From: Sphingomonas jatrophae
Lineage (GTDB): Bacteria > Pseudomonadota > Alphaproteobacteria > Sphingomonadales > Sphingomonadaceae
Direction of reading: 5' to 3'
NCBI RefSeq assembly: GCF_900113315.1
Contig: NZ_FOZG01000002.1
Coordinates: 744,001-808,000 of the forward strand
Length of the DNA stretch: 64,000 bases
This document shows positions 24,865 through 39,988 of the stretch, piece after piece. The notes beneath the pieces are model-generated. The model was not told where the DNA came from and searched no databases. It saw only the letters and a program-made list of their open reading frames with translations. The first letter of the stretch is position 1. Each line of letters begins with the position of its first letter. Both the position numbers and the translations under genes were made by a program.

Positions 24865-25503
24865 TTAACCCCGCCGACGACGGAGCGCCAGAAGATAGAC
24901 GATCAACGCGGTGGCGGCGAACAGGAACCATTGCACCGCATAGGCACGGTGATTGTTGGGGATCTCGGCGATCGACGGCGGGACGGAGGGCTGGAGTGGC
25001 GTCACCGGCGTCTCGGCAACGAGCAGCAGCGGCACCTTCTTGCCGATCGCGGCCGTTTCGGCCGGCATCACTCGCTCAAACAAGACGGGGTCGGGGATCA
25101 ACACGCCAGTGAAGTCTTTCAGCCCTTCGGCCGATACCGCTTTCGCGCCGCCCGGCGGTGCCCAGCCTAGATCGACCATCAGGAGAGCGCCTCCCGGTGT
25201 CCGGCACGCGCGGATGGTGCGGTATCCGGTTGCCCCAGCGCGATTGCGCCCCCCGATCTGGACCGCGGGATCCATGGTGGAGCAGGTCAGCCGAGCGCGC
25301 CGGAAGGCCACGCTCTCGGGGTCGTCGATCGCCCCGTCCGGCAAGCCCGTCAGCAGCGGCTGACCCTCCGCCGCCGCATAGCTCCCCAGCAACGACTCCT
25401 TCCAGCGCGCGCGCTGGAGCTGCCACACGCCCAGCCAAACCATCGTCGTGCAGGCGAGCAAGACGATGATCGTGGCGACGACCGGAACCCGTCTCACCGG
25501 CAA
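24865..25503 (-). CDS. SURF1 family cytochrome oxidase biogenesis protein
   Basis: 212 aa assembly factor helping heme a insertion into subunit I. Two membrane helices at the termini (about 6-27 and 190-207) flank a periplasmic domain. The N-terminal helix ends in VWLGVWQLQRARWKESLL, a SURF1 hallmark, and the C-terminal part has NNHRAYAVQWFLFA. TTG start at 25503 with GGAAAGG upstream is favoured; a GTG two codons later is possible. Near the end of the cox gene series. Confidence 0.9.
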   Translation of the reverse strand: MPVRRVPVVATIIVLLACTTMVWLGVWQLQRARWKESLLGSYAAAEGQPLLTGLPDGAIDDPESVAFRRARLTCSTMDPAVQIGGRNRAGATGYRTIRACRTPGGALLMVDLGWAPPGGAKAVSAEGLKDFTGVLIPDPVLFERVMPAETAAIGKKVPLLLVAETPVTPLQPSVPPSIAEIPNNHRAYAVQWFLFAATALIVYLLALRRRRG

Positions 25504-25663
25504 GCCTTTCCGGCGAACAGATGTCGAGTGCGGCGGGCCAGCGATGCTGAAGCCATCCGCAAGCCACGAAGCTGACAGCTACGGAAGCTTCCCTGCTGCC
25601 GTGCCGGCAGACATCCGGAGAGTTTGACCGCCCCCGCCTTCGCTAATCGACGCGCGCGCGGGT

Positions 25664-25990
25664 TCAACGCCGCCGCCCCTCGCCCGCAGCGTTGCGATAT
25701 TCCGAGGCCAGCAGCCACGCCTTGGCCACGCGTAGCGATCCGATCACCAGCCCAGCGGTCAGCGGCAGCCAGAGCAGCACATGCACCAAGACGGGTGGCT
25801 CCCACGCCAGCTCCACCGACACGGCCAGAATCACGATCAGCGCGCCTATGCCGAGCGTCAGGAAGGCCGCTGGCCCGTCGCCGACGTTGAAGCCGGCGAA
25901 GTCCAGCCCGCAGGCGCGGCAGCGGTCCGCAAAACGAACGGGGCCGGCGAACAAAGTCGCGGCCCCGCACTTCGGGCAGAGGCCGCGCAC
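25664..25990 (-). CDS. DUF983 membrane protein with zinc ribbon
   Basis: 108 aa. A zinc-ribbon-like N-terminus (GLCPKCGAATLFAG, then RCRACGLDF) precedes two membrane helices (about 38-57 and 62-82). DUF983 genes regularly sit in alphaproteobacterial cox operons between ctaE and surf1, as here, suggesting a part in oxidase assembly; mechanism unknown. GTG at 25990 was chosen because GGAGG lies 5 bases upstream; another GTG 12 bases before it is less well placed. Confidence 0.85.
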   Translation of the reverse strand: MRGLCPKCGAATLFAGPVRFADRCRACGLDFAGFNVGDGPAAFLTLGIGALIVILAVSVELAWEPPVLVHVLLWLPLTAGLVIGSLRVAKAWLLASEYRNAAGEGRRR

Positions 25991-26024
25991 CGCGACCTCC
26001 ACCCCGCTCGGCGATCGGTGCGGC

Positions 26025-26846
26025 TCAGCCAGCGTGGATCGGCGCGCCCCAGCCGCCCCAGACGTAGATGGTGACAAAGAGGAACAGCCACACCACGTCG
26101 ACGAAGTGCCAGTACCAGGCGGCCGCCTCGAACCCGAAATGCTGCCGCGGCGTGAAGTCACCCTTGTAGGTGCGCACGAGGCAGACGATCAGGAAGATCG
26201 TGCCGATCAGCACGTGGAAGCCGTGGAAGCCCGTCGCCATGAAGAAAGCGGCTCCGTAGTTCAGGCCCTTAAAGGCGAACGGCGCATGGACATATTCATA
26301 GACCTGGATGCAGCTGAACAGCGCGCCCAGCAGGATCGTGCACCACAGGCCCTTCTTCAGGCCGGCACGGTCCCCGTGCAGCAGCGCATGGTGCGCCCAC
26401 GTCACGGTCGTGCCCGAGCAGAGCAGGATCATCGTGTTCAGCAGCGGGAAGGCGAACGGATCGATCACCTCAATGCCCTTCGGCGGCCAAGTGCCGCCCA
26501 CCGCGTCTACGGTCGAGGGGAAGAGCGAGAAGTCGAAAAACGCCCAGAACCAGCCGACGAAGAACATGACTTCGGAGGCGATGAACAGGATCATGCCATA
26601 ACGCAGGTGCAGCTGCACAACGGGCGTATGATCCCCCGCGCGGGCTTCGCGGATCACATCCGCCCACCAGAAATACATCGTCGCCAGCACGCCGGCGAGG
26701 CCGAGGGCGAAGACCCACGGGCCGAACGGATGGCTGTGCATCCACATCACGCCGCCGCCCGTCAGCGCAAGCGCGGTCATCGAGCCCATGAAGGGCCAGA
26801 AGCTTGGCGGCAGGATATGATAATCGTGGTTCTTGGCACCGGCCAT
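26025..26846 (-). CDS. ctaE: Cytochrome c oxidase subunit III
   Basis: 273 aa, seven-helix subunit III of the aa3-type oxidase. Recognisable family stretches are NHDYHILPPSFWPF at the N-terminus, FIASEVMFFVGWFWAFF, TWAHHALLHGDR and GFHGFHVLIGT, with WYWHFVDVVWLFLF near the end. It stabilises the active site and proton uptake in the inner membrane. Lies 71 bases after ctaG in the cox operon. Confidence 0.97.
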   Translation of the reverse strand: MAGAKNHDYHILPPSFWPFMGSMTALALTGGGVMWMHSHPFGPWVFALGLAGVLATMYFWWADVIREARAGDHTPVVQLHLRYGMILFIASEVMFFVGWFWAFFDFSLFPSTVDAVGGTWPPKGIEVIDPFAFPLLNTMILLCSGTTVTWAHHALLHGDRAGLKKGLWCTILLGALFSCIQVYEYVHAPFAFKGLNYGAAFFMATGFHGFHVLIGTIFLIVCLVRTYKGDFTPRQHFGFEAAAWYWHFVDVVWLFLFVTIYVWGGWGAPIHAG

Positions 26847-26917
26847 GCGTCAGCCCTTCTCGTCCCTGTCGCACCCCGGCTTGCCTCGGCGGCAGCGGGG
26901 ATGATTGCTGCCTTGCC

Positions 26918-27478
26918 CTAGCCCGGTCGCCCGGCCTTTTCCACGCCCTTTGTAGCGCGGTAGAAGGTGTAGCTCAGCGTGATCTCGTCGATGTCGCTCG
27001 TCCTGGCGTCGTCAGCCAGCTTCGGATCGACATAGTAGATGACCGGCATGCGCACCGTCTCACCCGGCTTCAACGTCTGCTCGGTGAAGCAGAAGCACTG
27101 GATCTTGGTGAAATAGCCGCCGGCCTGCGAAGGCGTCACGTTGAACACGGCGCTGCCCGTGATCGGCTCGCTGCCGAGGTTCGTCGCCGTGAAGAACGCC
27201 ATCTTGCGCGCACCGAGTGCGGCGCGCTCCACCGTCTGCTCCGGGCGGAAGGTCCATGGCAGATCGGGCTGCACGTTCCCATCGAACCTGACTTTGACGA
27301 TCCGGCCAACGGGGGTCGTCTCGGGAACGGCGTCGGCACGCTGCGTGGTGCCGTTGAAGCCGGTCGCCTGACAGAACAGCCGGTAGAGCGGCACGCTGGC
27401 AAAGCCGACGCCGACCATCGCCGCGACAAAGGCAGCTGCGATCAGGCCCAGCCGGCGGTTGCGTTCCGCCAGCGTCAT
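26918..27478 (-). CDS. ctaG: Cytochrome c oxidase assembly protein CtaG (Cox11 family)
   Basis: 186 aa copper chaperone that delivers copper to the CuB site of subunit I. One N-terminal membrane anchor (about 9-31) with VPLYRLFCQATGFNGTTQ following, and a periplasmic domain with the copper-binding CFCF in KIQCFCFTEQTL. The family end, DPKLADDARTSDIDEITLSY, is also present. ATG 27478 overlaps the small CoxF-like gene stop (ATGA). Confidence 0.96.
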   Translation of the reverse strand: MTLAERNRRLGLIAAAFVAAMVGVGFASVPLYRLFCQATGFNGTTQRADAVPETTPVGRIVKVRFDGNVQPDLPWTFRPEQTVERAALGARKMAFFTATNLGSEPITGSAVFNVTPSQAGGYFTKIQCFCFTEQTLKPGETVRMPVIYYVDPKLADDARTSDIDEITLSYTFYRATKGVEKAGRPG

Positions 27479-27597
27479 TTCGCCGCCATCTTGGCGATGG
27501 AGATGGCGTAGAACAGCACCACCAGCAGGCCGAGTACCAGCGCCATCGCAGCCGCGCGGTTGCGCTGGCGCCGGCGGATGTCTTCTTCGGGCGTCAT
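27475..27597 (-). CDS. CoxF-like small membrane protein
   Basis: 40 aa: charged N-terminus [18 protein letters not shown] and one helix [20 protein letters not shown]. Short single-helix proteins of this form (CoxF or hypothetical) are regularly found between ctaB and ctaG in alphaproteobacterial cox operons. It overlaps both neighbours by 4 bases (ATGA on each side), strong evidence that it is translated. Role in oxidase assembly is inferred from position. Confidence 0.82.
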   Translation of the reverse strand: MTPEEDIRRRQRNRAAAMALVLGLLVVLFYAISIAKMAAK

Positions 27598-28511
27598 GCG
27601 AGCAGCCAGCGATCGGCCACCAGCGCGCCGAATACGGCGAACAGATACACGATCGAATAAGCGAACAGCCGCCGCTCCGGCTTCATCGCGGCAGGATCGC
27701 TCTCCCGGCTGAGCGCCACTTGGGCGGACAGCACGACGAACGGCACGGTAAGCGCAATTGCCGCGACACCGTAGAGCATGCCGGTCAAGCCGAGCGCCCA
27801 TGGCGCCACAGCCGATGCCGCCATCGGCACCGTGTAGAGGAACTGCTGGATCCGCGTCATGCGCAGACCCGCCACCACCGGCAGCATCGGCACGCCCGCG
27901 GCGGCGTAATCCATGCGGATGAACAGCGCGAGCGCCCAGAAATGCGGCGCCGTCCACAGGAAGACGAGGACGAACAACAGCACGGGCAGCATGTCGACAC
28001 GGCCCGTCGCCGCGGCCCAGCCGATCATTGCCGGAAAGGCACCGGCACCGCCACCGATCACGATGTTCTGCGGCGTCCGGCGCTTCAGCCACACCGTGTA
28101 GATGACGACGTAATAAAGGATGGAGGCGAGGAGGATCGCCGCCGCAAGCAGGTTCAGCGCCAGCCCCATCAGCAGGACCGAGAAGGCGGCCAAGCCGACG
28201 CCGAAGTGCAGCGCCGATTCGGGTGCCATTCGCCCGGCGGGCAAGGGCCGCTTGGCTGTCCGCGCCATCTTGGCGTCGAGATCCGCTTCGTACCACTGGT
28301 TGAGCGCACCCGCCGCACCCGCCCCCAGCGCAATGCACAGGATGGCGGTGAAACCGAGCACGGGATGGATCGTCACCGGTGCCGCCAACAGACCACAGAG
28401 ACCGGTGAATACCACCAGGCTCAGCACGCGCGGCTTCGTCAGCGCGAGGAAGTCGCGCCAGTCGGCCACAGGATAAGCGGTGGCGGCGGAGGTCAGCGGG
28501 ATCGCGTTCAT
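27594..28511 (-). CDS. ctaB: Protoheme IX farnesyltransferase
   Basis: 305 aa polytopic UbiA-family prenyltransferase making heme O from heme B, the first step to heme A. The Mg-diphosphate motif is [20 protein letters not shown], and the second conserved loop is around [17 protein letters not shown]. About nine hydrophobic segments. Starts 73 bases after ctaD and overlaps the CoxF-like gene. The heme A synthase ctaA is not in the window. Confidence 0.96.
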   Translation of the reverse strand: MNAIPLTSAATAYPVADWRDFLALTKPRVLSLVVFTGLCGLLAAPVTIHPVLGFTAILCIALGAGAAGALNQWYEADLDAKMARTAKRPLPAGRMAPESALHFGVGLAAFSVLLMGLALNLLAAAILLASILYYVVIYTVWLKRRTPQNIVIGGGAGAFPAMIGWAAATGRVDMLPVLLFVLVFLWTAPHFWALALFIRMDYAAAGVPMLPVVAGLRMTRIQQFLYTVPMAASAVAPWALGLTGMLYGVAAIALTVPFVVLSAQVALSRESDPAAMKPERRLFAYSIVYLFAVFGALVADRWLLA

Positions 28512-28584
28512 CTTAAACTCCCGCCGCCCGCCCCCGCATTGTGCAGGAACGGGCGGCGCTCAGCTACGACCTGACGGGCCAGCC

Positions 28585-31505
<2,921 letters not shown>

Positions 31506-31582
31506 TCTTCCCCCAAGCTCGGCCGCGATGCCGGCACGCGAAACGGTGCGACGATCAGCGGTCAGGCCGCGGAACCACGCGC

Positions 31583-31611
31583 CTTATAGGCGTGGGTCCG
31601 CATCCCCTCAA
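31583..31611 (-). promoter_or_regulatory. Probable promoter of the cox operon
   Basis: On the minus strand TTGAGG (31611-31606), exactly 17 bases, then TATAAG (31588-31583). This is a good housekeeping-sigma match, about 78 bases upstream of the ctaC start. It faces away from pyrE. Confidence 0.65.
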
Positions 31612-31668
31612 GCGGTTGCCGCGTCCCCGCTAGGCGGCTAAGGCGCCCCGCGCAACGGGGAAAAGGCG

Positions 31669-32253
31669 ATGACCGAAGACGAGGTGCTGGCGGAGTTCCG
31701 TGCCGCAGGTGCGCTGCTCGAGGGTCATTTCATCCTGTCCTCGGGGCTGCGCTCCTCCCGTTATCTGCAATGCGCCCGCGTGCTGATGAACCCGGCACGC
31801 GCCGCCCGGCTGGCCTCCGCACTCGCCTTCACCTTGCCGGACAAGATCAAGATCCGCCTCGGCGCGGTCGTTTCGCCTGCCATGGGTGGCGTGATCGTCG
31901 GGCATGAGATGGGGCGGGCGCTCGGGCTCGATGCGATGTTCGTCGAGCGGCCCACCGGCACGTTCGAATTGCGCCGCGGATTCGCGCTGGCTCCAGGCAC
32001 CAAGGTGCTGCTCGTCGAGGATGTCGTCACCACCGGCCTGTCCTCGCGTGAGGCGATCGCCGCGGTCGAGGCGACCGGTGCGGAGGTGATCGCCGCGGCG
32101 GCGCTGGTGGATCGCTCCAACGGCACCGTGGATCTGGGCGTCCCCTTCTTTCCGCTGATCCAGCTCGACGTGCCTGCCTACGCCGCGGATGCGCTGCCGC
32201 CCGAGCTTGCGGCGATCCCCGCGATAAAGCCCGGCAGCCGCGCCGCGGCCTGA
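31669..32253 (+). CDS. pyrE: Orotate phosphoribosyltransferase
   Basis: 194 aa enzyme of pyrimidine synthesis joining orotate and PRPP to OMP. The PRPP-binding loop is [14 protein letters not shown], the N-terminal substrate region is [18 protein letters not shown], and the catalytic loop is [15 protein letters not shown]. Length and order fit the bacterial dimeric enzyme. Followed after 78 bases by pdxJ on the same strand. Confidence 0.95.
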   Translation: MTEDEVLAEFRAAGALLEGHFILSSGLRSSRYLQCARVLMNPARAARLASALAFTLPDKIKIRLGAVVSPAMGGVIVGHEMGRALGLDAMFVERPTGTFELRRGFALAPGTKVLLVEDVVTTGLSSREAIAAVEATGAEVIAAAALVDRSNGTVDLGVPFFPLIQLDVPAYAADALPPELAAIPAIKPGSRAAA

Positions 32254-32331
32254 ACCGCCCTCTTTCGCCGCCGCCCGGCCGCCCCATATAGCCGGGCGAC
32301 TTCCCCGAGCGAGGCACGGAACGGATCACCA

Positions 32332-33060
32332 ATGGCCAATCAGCTTCGCCTGGGCGTCAACATCGATCATGTCGCCACCATCCGCAACGCGCGCGGCGGC
32401 GGCCATCCCGATCCCCTGCGCGCCGCGTTCATGGCGGTCGAGGCAGGAGCGGACGGCATCACCGCGCATCTGCGTGAAGATCGGCGCCATATCACCGATC
32501 ACGACATCGATCTGCTGGTGAACGCCATCTCGGTGCCGCTGAACCTTGAAATGGCGGCGACGGACGAGATGCTCGCCATCGCGCTCCGCCATCGCCCGCA
32601 TGCCGCCTGCATCGTGCCCGAGCGGCGGGAGGAGCGGACCACCGAAGGCGGGCTCGATGCCGCGGCACAGATTGATCGGCTGAAGCCTTTCGTCGCGGCG
32701 TTGGTCGATGCCGGCATACGCGTCAGCCTGTTCGTCGAGCCGGATGCGCGCCAGATCGACGCTGCCTTGCGCCTCGGTGCCCCTGTCGTCGAACTGCACA
32801 CCGGCCGTTATGCCGAGCTGGAGGGGGAGGACAGGTCGATGGAATTGCGCCGCCTTGCCGATGCCGCCGCACTCGGCGCCAAGAACGGTCTGGAAATCCA
32901 TGCCGGGCACGGCCTCACCTTCGACAATGTCGTGCCCGTCGCGGCCATTCCGCAGCTGCGCGAGCTGAACATCGGGCATTTTCTCGTCGGTGAGGCGATC
33001 TTCACCGGGCTGAGCGAGAGCGTGCGGGCGATGCGCGCGCTGATGGATACGGCGCGATGA
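32332..33060 (+). CDS. pdxJ: Pyridoxine 5'-phosphate synthase
   Basis: 242 aa TIM barrel condensing deoxyxylulose phosphate with aminoacetone phosphate in DXP-dependent vitamin B6 synthesis. Family motifs: [17 protein letters not shown] at the N-terminus, [26 protein letters not shown] and [12 protein letters not shown]. Overlaps acpS by 4 bases (ATGA), the same pdxJ-acpS pairing as in many proteobacteria. Confidence 0.97.
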   Translation: MANQLRLGVNIDHVATIRNARGGGHPDPLRAAFMAVEAGADGITAHLREDRRHITDHDIDLLVNAISVPLNLEMAATDEMLAIALRHRPHAACIVPERREERTTEGGLDAAAQIDRLKPFVAALVDAGIRVSLFVEPDARQIDAALRLGAPVVELHTGRYAELEGEDRSMELRRLADAAALGAKNGLEIHAGHGLTFDNVVPVAAIPQLRELNIGHFLVGEAIFTGLSESVRAMRALMDTAR

Positions 33061-33464
33061 TCGTCGGCCTGGGCTCGGACCTGTGCAGCATCGAGCGGAT
33101 CCAGGCCTCGCTCGACCGATTCGGCGACCGCTTCACCAACCGCGTCTTCACCGAGCGCGAACGCGCCCGCGCCGAGCGCCGCTCGCTGACCCGCGCGGGA
33201 ACCTATGCCAAGCGATTCGCCGCGAAGGAGGCCTTCTCCAAGGCGGTCGGCACCGGCTTCAGCCGCGGTGTGTTCATGCGGGATATCGGCGTGGTCAACC
33301 TGCCGTCCGGCGCGCCGACCTTGGCGGTTTCCGGCGGGGCCAAGGCCGCGCTTGACGCGTTGGTGCCGCCGGGCCACGCGATGCACATCCATCTCACCCT
33401 GACCGACGATCACCCCTGGGCCCAGGCGTTCGTCATCCTTGAAGCGCGCCCCACGCCTGCGTGA
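33057..33464 (+). CDS. acpS: Holo-[acyl-carrier-protein] synthase
   Basis: 135 aa phosphopantetheinyl transferase that activates ACP. Mg-binding [12 protein letters not shown] and the catalytic helix [19 protein letters not shown] are conserved. Start overlaps pdxJ; stop overlaps the GTG of lepB (GTGA). Confidence 0.96.
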   Translation: MIVGLGSDLCSIERIQASLDRFGDRFTNRVFTERERARAERRSLTRAGTYAKRFAAKEAFSKAVGTGFSRGVFMRDIGVVNLPSGAPTLAVSGGAKAALDALVPPGHAMHIHLTLTDDHPWAQAFVILEARPTPA

Positions 33465-34351
33465 AGGAACCCCCGTTGGCCGATGCCGATATGACCGCCT
33501 CCGACAAGTCGCTGCGCCAGCCCGTCCAGCCCCATGCCAAAGGCACGGACTGGTGGGCCGAGGCGAAGGGCGTGCTGTGGCTCGTGCTGGCGGTGCTGGC
33601 CTTTCACAGCTTTCTCGCCAAGCCTTTCTATATCCCGTCCGAATCGATGATGCCGACCCTGCTCAAGGGCGACCGGCTGGTGGTGACGAAATATCCCTAT
33701 GGCTGGTCGTGGGTGTCGCCGTCCTTCCACGTTCTCCCTTTCATGAACGGACGGCTGTTCGGCCGCATGCCGACCCGCGGAGACATCGTGATCGTCACGC
33801 CCCCCGGCGAGAAGAGCGACTATATCAAGCGTGTGATCGGCCTGCCCGGCGACCGGATCGCGGTGCGCGGCGGCGCTGTGTGGCTGAACGGTCGCGCGCT
33901 GCGGCGTGAGAAGCGGGCCGATGCGTTGATCCCGATCGACGCCAACGTGCCCTGCACGGGCGACAAGGTGTTTTCGCGCCGGGTCATGGGTCCGGGGGGC
34001 AAGCCCGTCTGCGCGCTGCCCGTGTTCCACGAGTGGCTGCCGGACGGCCGCAACTATGACACGATCGATCTCGGCTACTTTCCGATCTCGGACGAGTATG
34101 ACGAGATCACCGTGCCAGCCGGCCATGTTTTCCTCATGGGCGACAATCGCGACGATTCGGCGGACAGCCGTTTCCCGGTCAACAATGGCGGCCTCGGCGG
34201 GCCTGTTCCGTGGGAGAATCTGGGTGGGCGTGCCGAGTTCATCACCTTCTCGCTCGATGGCACGTCGCAGCTGTTGAACCCGCTCAGCTGGTTCACGGCG
34301 ATGCGCGGCGGCCGCGCCGGCACCAGCCTCCACCCGGCGACCAAGCAGTGA
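33461..34351 (+). CDS. lepB: Signal peptidase I
   Basis: 296 aa (from the GTG) inner-membrane serine protease removing Sec signal peptides. Catalytic Ser62 is in [14 protein letters not shown] and the general base Lys123 in [24 protein letters not shown] is the conserved box E. One membrane helix at about 36-54. GTG 33461 overlaps acpS by 4 bases; the ATG at 33491 would give a 286-aa protein and is the alternative. Overlaps the next gene (GTGA). Confidence 0.95.
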   Translation: MKEPPLADADMTASDKSLRQPVQPHAKGTDWWAEAKGVLWLVLAVLAFHSFLAKPFYIPSESMMPTLLKGDRLVVTKYPYGWSWVSPSFHVLPFMNGRLFGRMPTRGDIVIVTPPGEKSDYIKRVIGLPGDRIAVRGGAVWLNGRALRREKRADALIPIDANVPCTGDKVFSRRVMGPGGKPVCALPVFHEWLPDGRNYDTIDLGYFPISDEYDEITVPAGHVFLMGDNRDDSADSRFPVNNGGLGGPVPWENLGGRAEFITFSLDGTSQLLNPLSWFTAMRGGRAGTSLHPATKQ

Positions 34352-35448
34352 GCGACAGGGCGCCGGCGCGGCGGAACGAGCAGCCCGGCCCCTCCGACGC
34401 GAGCGACCCCACCACGGTCCGTGAGTTGAAGCGGGCCGCGGTGTGGATCGGCCTCGCCACCGCCGTGCTCGCCACCTGGTATCTGGCGCAGCCGATCCTC
34501 CTGATCATCGGCGGCATCGTCTTCGCCGCGATCCTGGATGGCGGCACCCGCCTGCTCGGCCGCGTGTTGCCGATCGGGCGCGGCTGGCGGCTGCTGATCG
34601 TCACGCTGGCCGGCTTCGGCTTCCTAGTGTGGACCTTCTATTATGCCGGTGCGACGATCGGCGGGCAGTTCGAGGTGCTCCGCACCACGGTTCAGACGCA
34701 GCTCGACCGGCTGCTCGGCTGGGCCCGCTCGATGGGCCTCGTGCAGGGCCCGGCAGGCGCGCAGTTCAACGCGATCGGCAAGCAGCTGATGGGCTCGCTG
34801 GGGCAGCTGACCGGCTTCGTCGGATCGGCTCTAGGCGCGATTTCCAGCCTCGCCATGATCCTCGTCATCGGCATCTTCCTCGTGGTGGAGCCTCGCCTGT
34901 ATGAGCGCGGCGTCGCCTGGATGCTGCCGATGGGCAAGCGCGACGCCTTTTACGAGACCTCGAAGCGGATGGGCCGCACGCTGCGGCTGCTGATGTTCGG
35001 GCGGCTGCTCGGCATGGCGGTGGAGGGCGTGTTCACCGGCATCTTCGCGTGGGCCGTGGGCATTCCGATGGCGGCGCTGATCGGAATCATCACCGGTCTG
35101 ATGGCGTTCCTGCCGAATATCGGTGCGATCATCTCGGGCGTGCTGATCGTCCTTGTCGGCTTTTCCGCCGGGTTCGAGACGGGTATTTGGGCGATCGTGA
35201 TCTACGTTCTGGTGCAGGGCATCGACGGCTATCTAATCGTGCCGATGGTGGCGAAGCGCTCCGTCGATCTCGCCCCTGCCCTCGTGCTCGGGGCCCAGCT
35301 GCTGTTCGGCGCGCTGTTCGGCATCCTCGGTCTCGCGCTTGCCGATCCGATCGTCGCGATGATCAAGGTTCTGCTTGAAGAGCGGGCTGACGGAGCGGAC
35401 ACAACCGACGAGCCGGCACCGACGCGCATGCCACTCGAGGGTGTCTGA
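34348..35448 (+). CDS. AI-2E family transporter
   Basis: 366 aa polytopic membrane protein of the AI-2 exporter-like/PerM family (about eight helices). Typical features are the early helix pair (LIIGGIVFAAILDGG), a central cytoplasmic region, and the conserved FLPNIGAIISGVLIVLVGFS and LVQGIDGYLIVPMV segments. Members have been linked to AI-2 export or Na+/H+ antiport; the substrate here is unknown. GTG 34348 overlaps the lepB stop (GTGA), fixing the start. Last gene of the pdxJ-acpS-lepB run. Confidence 0.88.
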   Translation: MSDRAPARRNEQPGPSDASDPTTVRELKRAAVWIGLATAVLATWYLAQPILLIIGGIVFAAILDGGTRLLGRVLPIGRGWRLLIVTLAGFGFLVWTFYYAGATIGGQFEVLRTTVQTQLDRLLGWARSMGLVQGPAGAQFNAIGKQLMGSLGQLTGFVGSALGAISSLAMILVIGIFLVVEPRLYERGVAWMLPMGKRDAFYETSKRMGRTLRLLMFGRLLGMAVEGVFTGIFAWAVGIPMAALIGIITGLMAFLPNIGAIISGVLIVLVGFSAGFETGIWAIVIYVLVQGIDGYLIVPMVAKRSVDLAPALVLGAQLLFGALFGILGLALADPIVAMIKVLLEERADGADTTDEPAPTRMPLEGV

Positions 35449-35499
35449 CGGGGACACGCCGCGTTAGCAAACCGGGTCTCTCGATTGAGCTGACAGAGA

Positions 35500-35520
35500 C
35501 GACGATCTTCCGGATCGTCG
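35500..35520. terminator. Hairpin between convergent genes
   Basis: Perfect 8-bp stem CGACGATC/GATCGTCG with a 5-base loop, between the AI-2E transporter and guaA stops. Could serve both strands; no T tract. Confidence 0.5.
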
Positions 35521-35527
35521 CGCCTGC

Positions 35528-37090
35528 TCATTCCCACTCGATCGTGCCGGGAGGCTTCGAGGTGTAGTCGTAGGTAACGCGGTTGATGCCCTCGACCTCG
35601 TTGACGATCCGCGTTGCCACACGCGACAGGAAGCCTGCATCGAACGGATAGATGTCCGCCGTCATCCCGTCGGTCGAGGTGACGGCACGGAGTGCGCAGA
35701 CGCTGTCATAGGTGCGATGGTCGCCCATCACGCCCACCGTGCGCACCGGCAGCAGCACCGCGAACGCCTGCCAGATCGCATCGTAGAGGCCGGCGGCGCG
35801 AATCTCCTCCAGATAGATGGCGTCCGCCTTGCGCAGGATGTCGCAGCGTTCCTTCGTCACCTCGCCGGGGATGCGGATGGCGAGGCCGGGCCCGGGGAAC
35901 GGGTGCCGCCCGACGAACATGTCGGGCAGGCCAAGCTCGCGGCCGAGCACGCGCACCTCGTCCTTGAACAGCTCGCGCAGCGGCTCGACGAGCTTCATGT
36001 TCATCCGCTCGGGCAGGCCGCCGACATTGTGGTGGCTCTTGATCGTCACCGAAGGCCCGCCGGTGAAACTGACGCTCTCGATCACGTCCGGATAAAGCGT
36101 GCCCTGCGCGAGGAACTCCGCACCGCCGATCTTCTTGGCCTCCGCCTCGAACACCTCGATGAACGTCTTCCCGATGAACTTGCGCTTGGCCTCGGGGTCG
36201 GTCACCCCCTTCAGGCCGGACATGAACAAGGTCTCGGCATTCACGTGGACGAGCGGGATCTTGTAATGCTCGCGGAAAAGGCCGACCACCTGATCCGCCT
36301 CCCCGCTGCGCATAAGGCCGTGATCGACGAACACGCAGGTCAGCTGGTCGCCGATCGCCTCATGGATCAGCACCGCGGCGACCGCCGAGTCGACGCCCCC
36401 TGAAAGGCCGCAGATCACACGCGATGATCCCACCTGCGCGCGGATCTCGGCAATCTTCGCCTCGCGAAACTCCGCCATCGTCCAATCACCGGCCAGACCG
36501 CAGACGTGGCGGGCAAAGGTGGCGATCAGGCGGCCGCCATCGGGCGTGTGAACCACCTCAGGGTGGAACTGCACGCCATAGAAGCGCCGCGCCTCATCCG
36601 CGGTCACGGCATAGGGCGCACCCTCGGACACGGCCACCGGCTCGAAGCCCGGCGGAAGCGCGTCGACCTTGTCGCCGTGGCTCATCCAGACCTGGTGCCG
36701 CTCGCCCTCGCGCCACAGGCCGTCGAACAGCGACGAGCGCTTTTTCACCTCGATGAAGGCGCGCCCAAACTCGCCCCCCGTCGTCGAGGTGATCACCTTG
36801 CCGCCCAGCTGCATCGCCATGGTCTGCTGGCCGTAGCAGATGCCGAGCACGGGGATGCCCGCCTCGAACAAACGCTGTGGCGCACGCGGGCTGCCCTCGG
36901 TCGTCACCGAGGCGGGCCCGCCTGAGAGGATGATCCCCTTCGGTTTGAGGCGATCGAACGCGGCATCGGCGGCGTTGAACGGCGCGATCTCGCTATAGAC
37001 GCCCGCTTCGCGCACGCGGCGCGCGATCAGCTGGGTCACCTGGCTGCCGAAATCGACGATGAGGATGCAGTCGCTGGGCTGAACGGTCAT
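35528..37090 (-). CDS. guaA: GMP synthase (glutamine-hydrolysing)
   Basis: 520 aa. N-terminal class I glutamine amidotransferase with nucleophile Cys in [14 protein letters not shown] and the His/Glu of [10 protein letters not shown]. The central ATP-pyrophosphatase has [14 protein letters not shown], and the C-terminal dimerisation domain ends [11 protein letters not shown]. It converts XMP to GMP. ATG 37090 gives the usual N-terminus ([17 protein letters not shown]); an upstream in-frame ATG is less likely. Confidence 0.98.
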   Translation of the reverse strand: MTVQPSDCILIVDFGSQVTQLIARRVREAGVYSEIAPFNAADAAFDRLKPKGIILSGGPASVTTEGSPRAPQRLFEAGIPVLGICYGQQTMAMQLGGKVITSTTGGEFGRAFIEVKKRSSLFDGLWREGERHQVWMSHGDKVDALPPGFEPVAVSEGAPYAVTADEARRFYGVQFHPEVVHTPDGGRLIATFARHVCGLAGDWTMAEFREAKIAEIRAQVGSSRVICGLSGGVDSAVAAVLIHEAIGDQLTCVFVDHGLMRSGEADQVVGLFREHYKIPLVHVNAETLFMSGLKGVTDPEAKRKFIGKTFIEVFEAEAKKIGGAEFLAQGTLYPDVIESVSFTGGPSVTIKSHHNVGGLPERMNMKLVEPLRELFKDEVRVLGRELGLPDMFVGRHPFPGPGLAIRIPGEVTKERCDILRKADAIYLEEIRAAGLYDAIWQAFAVLLPVRTVGVMGDHRTYDSVCALRAVTSTDGMTADIYPFDAGFLSRVATRIVNEVEGINRVTYDYTSKPPGTIEWE

Positions 37091-37157
37091 GCCAAGGGCC
37101 GCTAGGCCATGCCGCCCTGCCCTGTCCAGCACGGCGGTGTTCGGCCGGCAAAAGCGC

Positions 37158-37195
37158 GATCACGCCGCCCGAGCATGGCACGAGACGGCGTGATC
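37158..37195 (-). terminator. Terminator after the prolyl oligopeptidase gene
   Basis: Perfect 10-bp stem GATCACGCCG/CGGCGTGATC with an 18-base loop, followed on the minus strand by GCGCTTTTG. Starts 13 bases after the stop codon. Confidence 0.6.
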
Positions 37196-37207
37196 CCGGC
37201 CGTGCGG

Positions 37208-39337
<2,130 letters not shown>

Positions 39338-39367
39338 AAGCGTCGGAGAACCCTCGAATACGGAAAG

Positions 39368-39391
39368 GGCCGGAGACTAACGTCCCCGGCC
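39368..39391 (-). terminator. Terminator of the rpsM-rplQ (alpha) operon
   Basis: 10-bp stem GGCCGGGGAC/GTCTCCGGCC (one wobble), loop GTTA, followed by CTTTCC on the minus strand, about 30 bases after the rplQ stop. Confidence 0.65.
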
Positions 39392-39422
39392 CCTTCTGCA
39401 ACCGCTTCTGCCCCGATGAGGC

Positions 39423-39845
39423 TCAGGCGGCCTCGTCGAAATCCTCGTCGTTCAGGACCGGACCCGAATCCTGGCCCTTGGCGGAAGTGTCGCGATCGAC
39501 GAACTCGATGATCGCCATGGCCGACGCGTCCGACGCGCGGTAGCCGGCCTTGATGATGCGGGTATAGCCGCCGTTGCGCGAGGCGTAGCGCGCCGCCAGC
39601 ACGTCGAACAGCTTCACCAGCTGGGCGTCGTCGAGCAGGCGGGAATGCGCCAGACGGCGGTTGGACAGGCCGCCGCGCTTGGCGAGCGTGACCAGCTTCT
39701 CGACATAGGGGCGAAGCTCCTTCGCCTTGGCGAGCGTGGTCGTGATCTGCTCGTGCTTGATGAGCGCGGCCGACTGGTTGCGGAACAGCGCGGCGCGGTG
39801 GGACGAGGTCCGCTGAAGCTTACGTCCGCCGACACGATGGCGCAT
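39423..39845 (-). CDS. rplQ: 50S ribosomal protein L17 (bL17)
   Basis: 140 aa. Typical opening [20 protein letters not shown] with [20 protein letters not shown], and the conserved [17 protein letters not shown]. An acidic C-terminal tail ([11 protein letters not shown]) extends the E. coli length by about 13 residues. Last gene of the alpha operon, 143 bases after rpoA. Confidence 0.97.
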   Translation of the reverse strand: MRHRVGGRKLQRTSSHRAALFRNQSAALIKHEQITTTLAKAKELRPYVEKLVTLAKRGGLSNRRLAHSRLLDDAQLVKLFDVLAARYASRNGGYTRIIKAGYRASDASAMAIIEFVDRDTSAKGQDSGPVLNDEDFDEAA

Positions 39846-39988
39846 TGTCTCGATCCTTCACGTTCGTCCCGCAGCCGTACGAGGCACTGCGGGCCGGGCG
39901 GTGACAGGGGGCACCGCCCAAAACCCCTTAAGGTGACGAAGTTGACACTCAGACGCCCTATTCCGACACCGGAACGGGCGCGAAACGA